From assembly GCA_005882415.1 (NCBI GenBank), contig VBAE01000258.1, positions 1-8,104 of the forward strand: a stretch of DNA of 8,104 bases. Direction: 5' to 3'. A program made the translations under genes and the position numbers. The stretch's first letter is position 1. The number at the start of each line of letters is the position of its first letter. Shown here one piece after another: positions 6,519 to 8,104 of this stretch. This DNA comes from Alphaproteobacteria bacterium (lineage in GTDB: Bacteria; Pseudomonadota; Alphaproteobacteria; Sphingomonadales; Sphingomonadaceae). The notes under the pieces were generated by a model, which had not been told where the DNA came from, did no database searches, and saw only the letters and a program-made list of their open reading frames with translations.

Positions 6519-7019
6519 TCAACTGCCCTTCCGGCCGATCTCTTCTACCCGGGTGCCGACATCCTTCGCGACCGCGGGGGTGACGAACTTGCGGATATCG
6601 CCGCCGTAGAGCGCAATCTCCTTCACCAGCCGCGAAGCGATCGGCTGGAGCGACACGTCCGCCATCAAAAACACGGTTTCGATCTTGTCGTTCAACTGCT
6701 GGTTCATCCCCGCCATCTGATATTCGTACTCGAAATCGGCGACGGCGCGGAGGCCGCGGACGATGACCGCGGCGCCCTCGCGCTCGGCAAAGTCCATCAA
6801 AAGCGAGTCGAACGACACCACTTCGACCGCATCGCCCATGTCGGCAGTCTCGCGGCGGACCATCGCCATCCGCTCCTCGACGCTGAACATCGGCGACTTG
6901 GAGGGGTTGGTGGTGACGCCGATCACCAGCCGGTCGACAAGCTTCGCGCCGCGCCGGATGATGTCCATATGGCCGAGCGTGACGGGATCGAACGTCCCCG
7001 GGTAAACGCCTGTCCTCAT
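6519..7019 (-). CDS. coaD: Pantetheine-phosphate adenylyltransferase
   Basis: Transfers AMP from ATP to 4'-phosphopantetheine to form dephospho-CoA, the penultimate step of CoA synthesis, in the cytoplasm. With the ATG at 7019 it has 166 residues, the family norm. The nucleotidyltransferase signature is GTFDPVTLGH (8-17) with Thr10 and His17. Lys41 and Arg88/Arg91 (IVRGLRAVADFEYEYQMA) are the expected substrate-binding residues. The C-terminal part has QPIASRLVKEIALYGGD (125-141), where many homologues read SSS before LVKE. The frame is open further upstream to 7094, but the protein homology begins at MRTGVYPG, and a purine-rich ribosome binding site precedes this ATG. It lies 13 bases after the ispA stop, presumably in the same transcript. 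Confidence 0.98.
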   Translation of the reverse strand: MRTGVYPGTFDPVTLGHMDIIRRGAKLVDRLVIGVTTNPSKSPMFSVEERMAMVRRETADMGDAVEVVSFDSLLMDFAEREGAAVIVRGLRAVADFEYEYQMAGMNQQLNDKIETVFLMADVSLQPIASRLVKEIALYGGDIRKFVTPAVAKDVGTRVEEIGRKGS

Positions 7020-7025
7020 GGTTTT

Positions 7026-7034
7026 CCCCCTCTC
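7026..7034 (-). promoter_or_regulatory. coaD: Ribosome binding site of coaD
   Basis: On the minus strand GAGAGGGGG is followed by six bases (AAAACC) and ATG at 7019. It begins on the last two bases of the ispA TGA stop, so ribosomes finishing ispA are placed to restart on coaD. It fixes the coaD start and excludes the longer open frame to 7094. Confidence 0.65.
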
Positions 7035-7944
7035 AATAGTCGCGCTCGATGGCGAAGCGGGCGATGGCGCGGAGCAGGTCGGCCTCCTCGCCATAGGGCT
7101 TCAGATGGTCGATCGCCTGGTCGACCAGCAAGGCTGCCTGCTGCCGCGCCCGCTCGGGCCCGAGGAGGGAGACGAAGGTCTCCTTCCCCTTCTCATGATC
7201 CTTGCCGACCTTCTTCCCGGTCTTCGCTTCCTCGCCCTCGACGTCGAGCAGATCGTCGGCGATCTGGAAGGCGAGGCCGACGTCGCGGGCATAGCCGCGA
7301 AGGCTGGTGCGCCCCTCGGGCGGCACCCGCCCCATGATCGCCCCCGCCTCGAGGCAGAAGCCGATCAGCGCGCCCGTCTTCAATTGCTGGAGGCGGGTGA
7401 CCGCGGCGAGGTCGAGCCCGGCGCGCGAGGCGCCGAGGTCCATCATCTGGCCGCCCGCCATTCCCGCAGGGCCGGCGGCGCAGGCGAGCTCGGCGATCAG
7501 CTCGCAGCGGACGAATGGGTCCTCATGGGTCAAGCCGTCGGCGAGCAGCTCGAAGGCCAGGGCGTGGAGGGAATCGCCGGCGAGGATCGCGGTCGATTCG
7601 TCGAAGGCGCGGTGGACGGTGGGCTTGCCGTGGCGGAGCTCGTCATCGTCCATCGACGGCAGATCGTCGTGGATCAGCGAGTAGACATGGATCGCCTCGA
7701 CCGCGACCCCGACCCGCAGCGCCCGCTGCCGGTCCACGTGGAAGAGCGATGCGGCGGCAACGACCAGCAGCGGCCGGAGCCTCTTGCCGCCGCCGATCGC
7801 CGCATAGCGCATCGCCGCATAAAGCTGCTCGCGCGGATCGGCGGGGACGACGAGCAGCTCGGAGAAGAGCGCATCGACCTCGGCGGCGATCCGCTCGAGC
7901 TCGGGCTCCAGCCCGCTTGCGGCGTCGGCCACGCCGGCGCTCAC
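7033..7944 (-). CDS. ispA: Farnesyl diphosphate synthase (short-chain polyprenyl synthase)
   Basis: Condenses isopentenyl diphosphate with dimethylallyl and geranyl diphosphate to give farnesyl diphosphate, precursor of undecaprenyl lipid, quinones and carotenoids; cytoplasmic. With GTG 7944 it has 303 residues, close to E. coli IspA. Motifs are GGGKRLRPLL (51-60), the first Asp-rich motif DDLPSMDDD (93-101) in the bacterial DDxxxxD form, GGQMMDL (164-170), LKTGALI (188-194) and the second Asp-rich motif DDLLD (230-234), then GKKVGKDHEKGK. VYSLIHDD before the first motif matches farnesyl synthases, but geranylgeranyl synthase is not strictly excluded. The open frame extends to 8040, but GTG 7944 overlaps the xseB stop as GTGA and the protein from there has family length. 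No Shine-Dalgarno sequence is seen, which fits coupling to xseB. Confidence 0.95.
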   Translation of the reverse strand: MSAGVADAASGLEPELERIAAEVDALFSELLVVPADPREQLYAAMRYAAIGGGKRLRPLLVVAAASLFHVDRQRALRVGVAVEAIHVYSLIHDDLPSMDDDELRHGKPTVHRAFDESTAILAGDSLHALAFELLADGLTHEDPFVRCELIAELACAAGPAGMAGGQMMDLGASRAGLDLAAVTRLQQLKTGALIGFCLEAGAIMGRVPPEGRTSLRGYARDVGLAFQIADDLLDVEGEEAKTGKKVGKDHEKGKETFVSLLGPERARQQAALLVDQAIDHLKPYGEEADLLRAIARFAIERDY

Positions 7945-8104
7945 TCGGCGTCGAACGGAGCCGTTCCGCCCGGCTGACCGTCGCGCGCGAACTGGATCTT
8001 CTCGATCTTCGCCTGGGCGGCCTGGAGCCGCGCCTCGCACTGCTGCTTGAGGCGATCGCCCTCGGCATAGAGCTCGATCGACTGGTCGAGCGAAGCGTCG
8101 CCGC
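7941..8104 (-). CDS. xseB: Exodeoxyribonuclease VII small subunit, C-terminal part
   Basis: Small subunit of exonuclease VII, which with XseA degrades single-stranded DNA in repair. Only the last 53 codons are inside the window; the start lies beyond 8104. The visible protein reads LDQSIELYAEGDRLKQQC, then a helix with EARLQAAQAKIEKIQ and a tail GGTAPFDAE. The pattern of a short acidic-basic helical hairpin followed by a TAPFDAE-like tail is typical of alphaproteobacterial XseB. It ends in TGA at 7943-7941, overlapping the ispA GTG by four bases. The xseB-ispA pairing is common in proteobacteria and supports the call. Confidence 0.93.
   Translation of the reverse strand, partial: GDASLDQSIELYAEGDRLKQQCEARLQAAQAKIEKIQFARDGQPGGTAPFDAE

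Noticed and set aside
7020..7094. An N-terminal extension of coaD by 25 codons
   Set aside because: It would lie inside the ispA coding region, has no homology to CoaD, and a good ribosome binding site precedes the internal ATG at 7019.
7018..7977. A 319-codon open frame on the plus strand
   Set aside because: Entirely antisense to ispA, whose motifs are unmistakable.
1..8104. CRISPR arrays, tRNA or rRNA genes, insertion sequences, prophage or defence genes
   Set aside because: No regularly spaced repeats, cloverleaf-like segments, transposase or integrase motifs or terminal repeats were seen on either strand. Nearly all bases are taken up by conserved chromosomal genes.

Overview
The window reads as chromosomal housekeeping DNA from a high-GC alphaproteobacterium, most likely a member of the Sphingomonadales. 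This rests on three things seen in the sequence: strong G/C bias at third codon positions, the protein signatures (an XseB tail, an alphaproteobacterial-type CoaD, a TonB_C-type periplasmic protein with a Cys pair), and the gene order xseB-ispA-coaD-cyclophilin-queA-tgt. The lineage is inferred from remembered family resemblance, not from a search.

Layout. Positions 1-1296 on the plus strand hold the 3' part of a benzoate/2-aminobenzoate-type CoA ligase. Its start lies left of the window. Everything else is on the minus strand. Reading that strand from right to left come: xseB (tail only, 8104-7941), ispA (7944-7033), coaD (7019-6519), a secreted cyclophilin (6454-5786), queA (5786-4749), an exported TonB_C-domain protein (4712-3825), tgt (3768-2641), a 159-bp gap with a convincing sigma70-type promoter, and a membrane-anchored SleB-like cell wall hydrolase (2481-1300). 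The hydrolase and the ligase converge, with only three bases between their stop codons.

How the genes relate. From xseB to tgt the genes are tightly packed: a 4-base GTGA overlap, a 13-base gap, a 64-base gap, a 1-base TAGTG overlap, then gaps of 36 and 56 bases. This suggests one long transcription unit. It mixes DNA repair (exonuclease VII), isoprenoid synthesis (farnesyl diphosphate synthase), CoA synthesis, periplasmic protein folding, and two queuosine steps. Tgt inserts preQ1 into tRNA and QueA converts it to epoxyqueuosine. The hydrolase appears to have its own promoter.

Most notable. The CoA ligase is in frame throughout but seems to lack two internal blocks of roughly 25-30 residues each, one of them removing the ATP-binding P-loop. 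It is therefore probably inactive or decaying. The second point of interest is the uncharacterised exported TonB_C protein lodged between queA and tgt. I found no CRISPR array, RNA gene, insertion sequence, defence system or other clearly new system.
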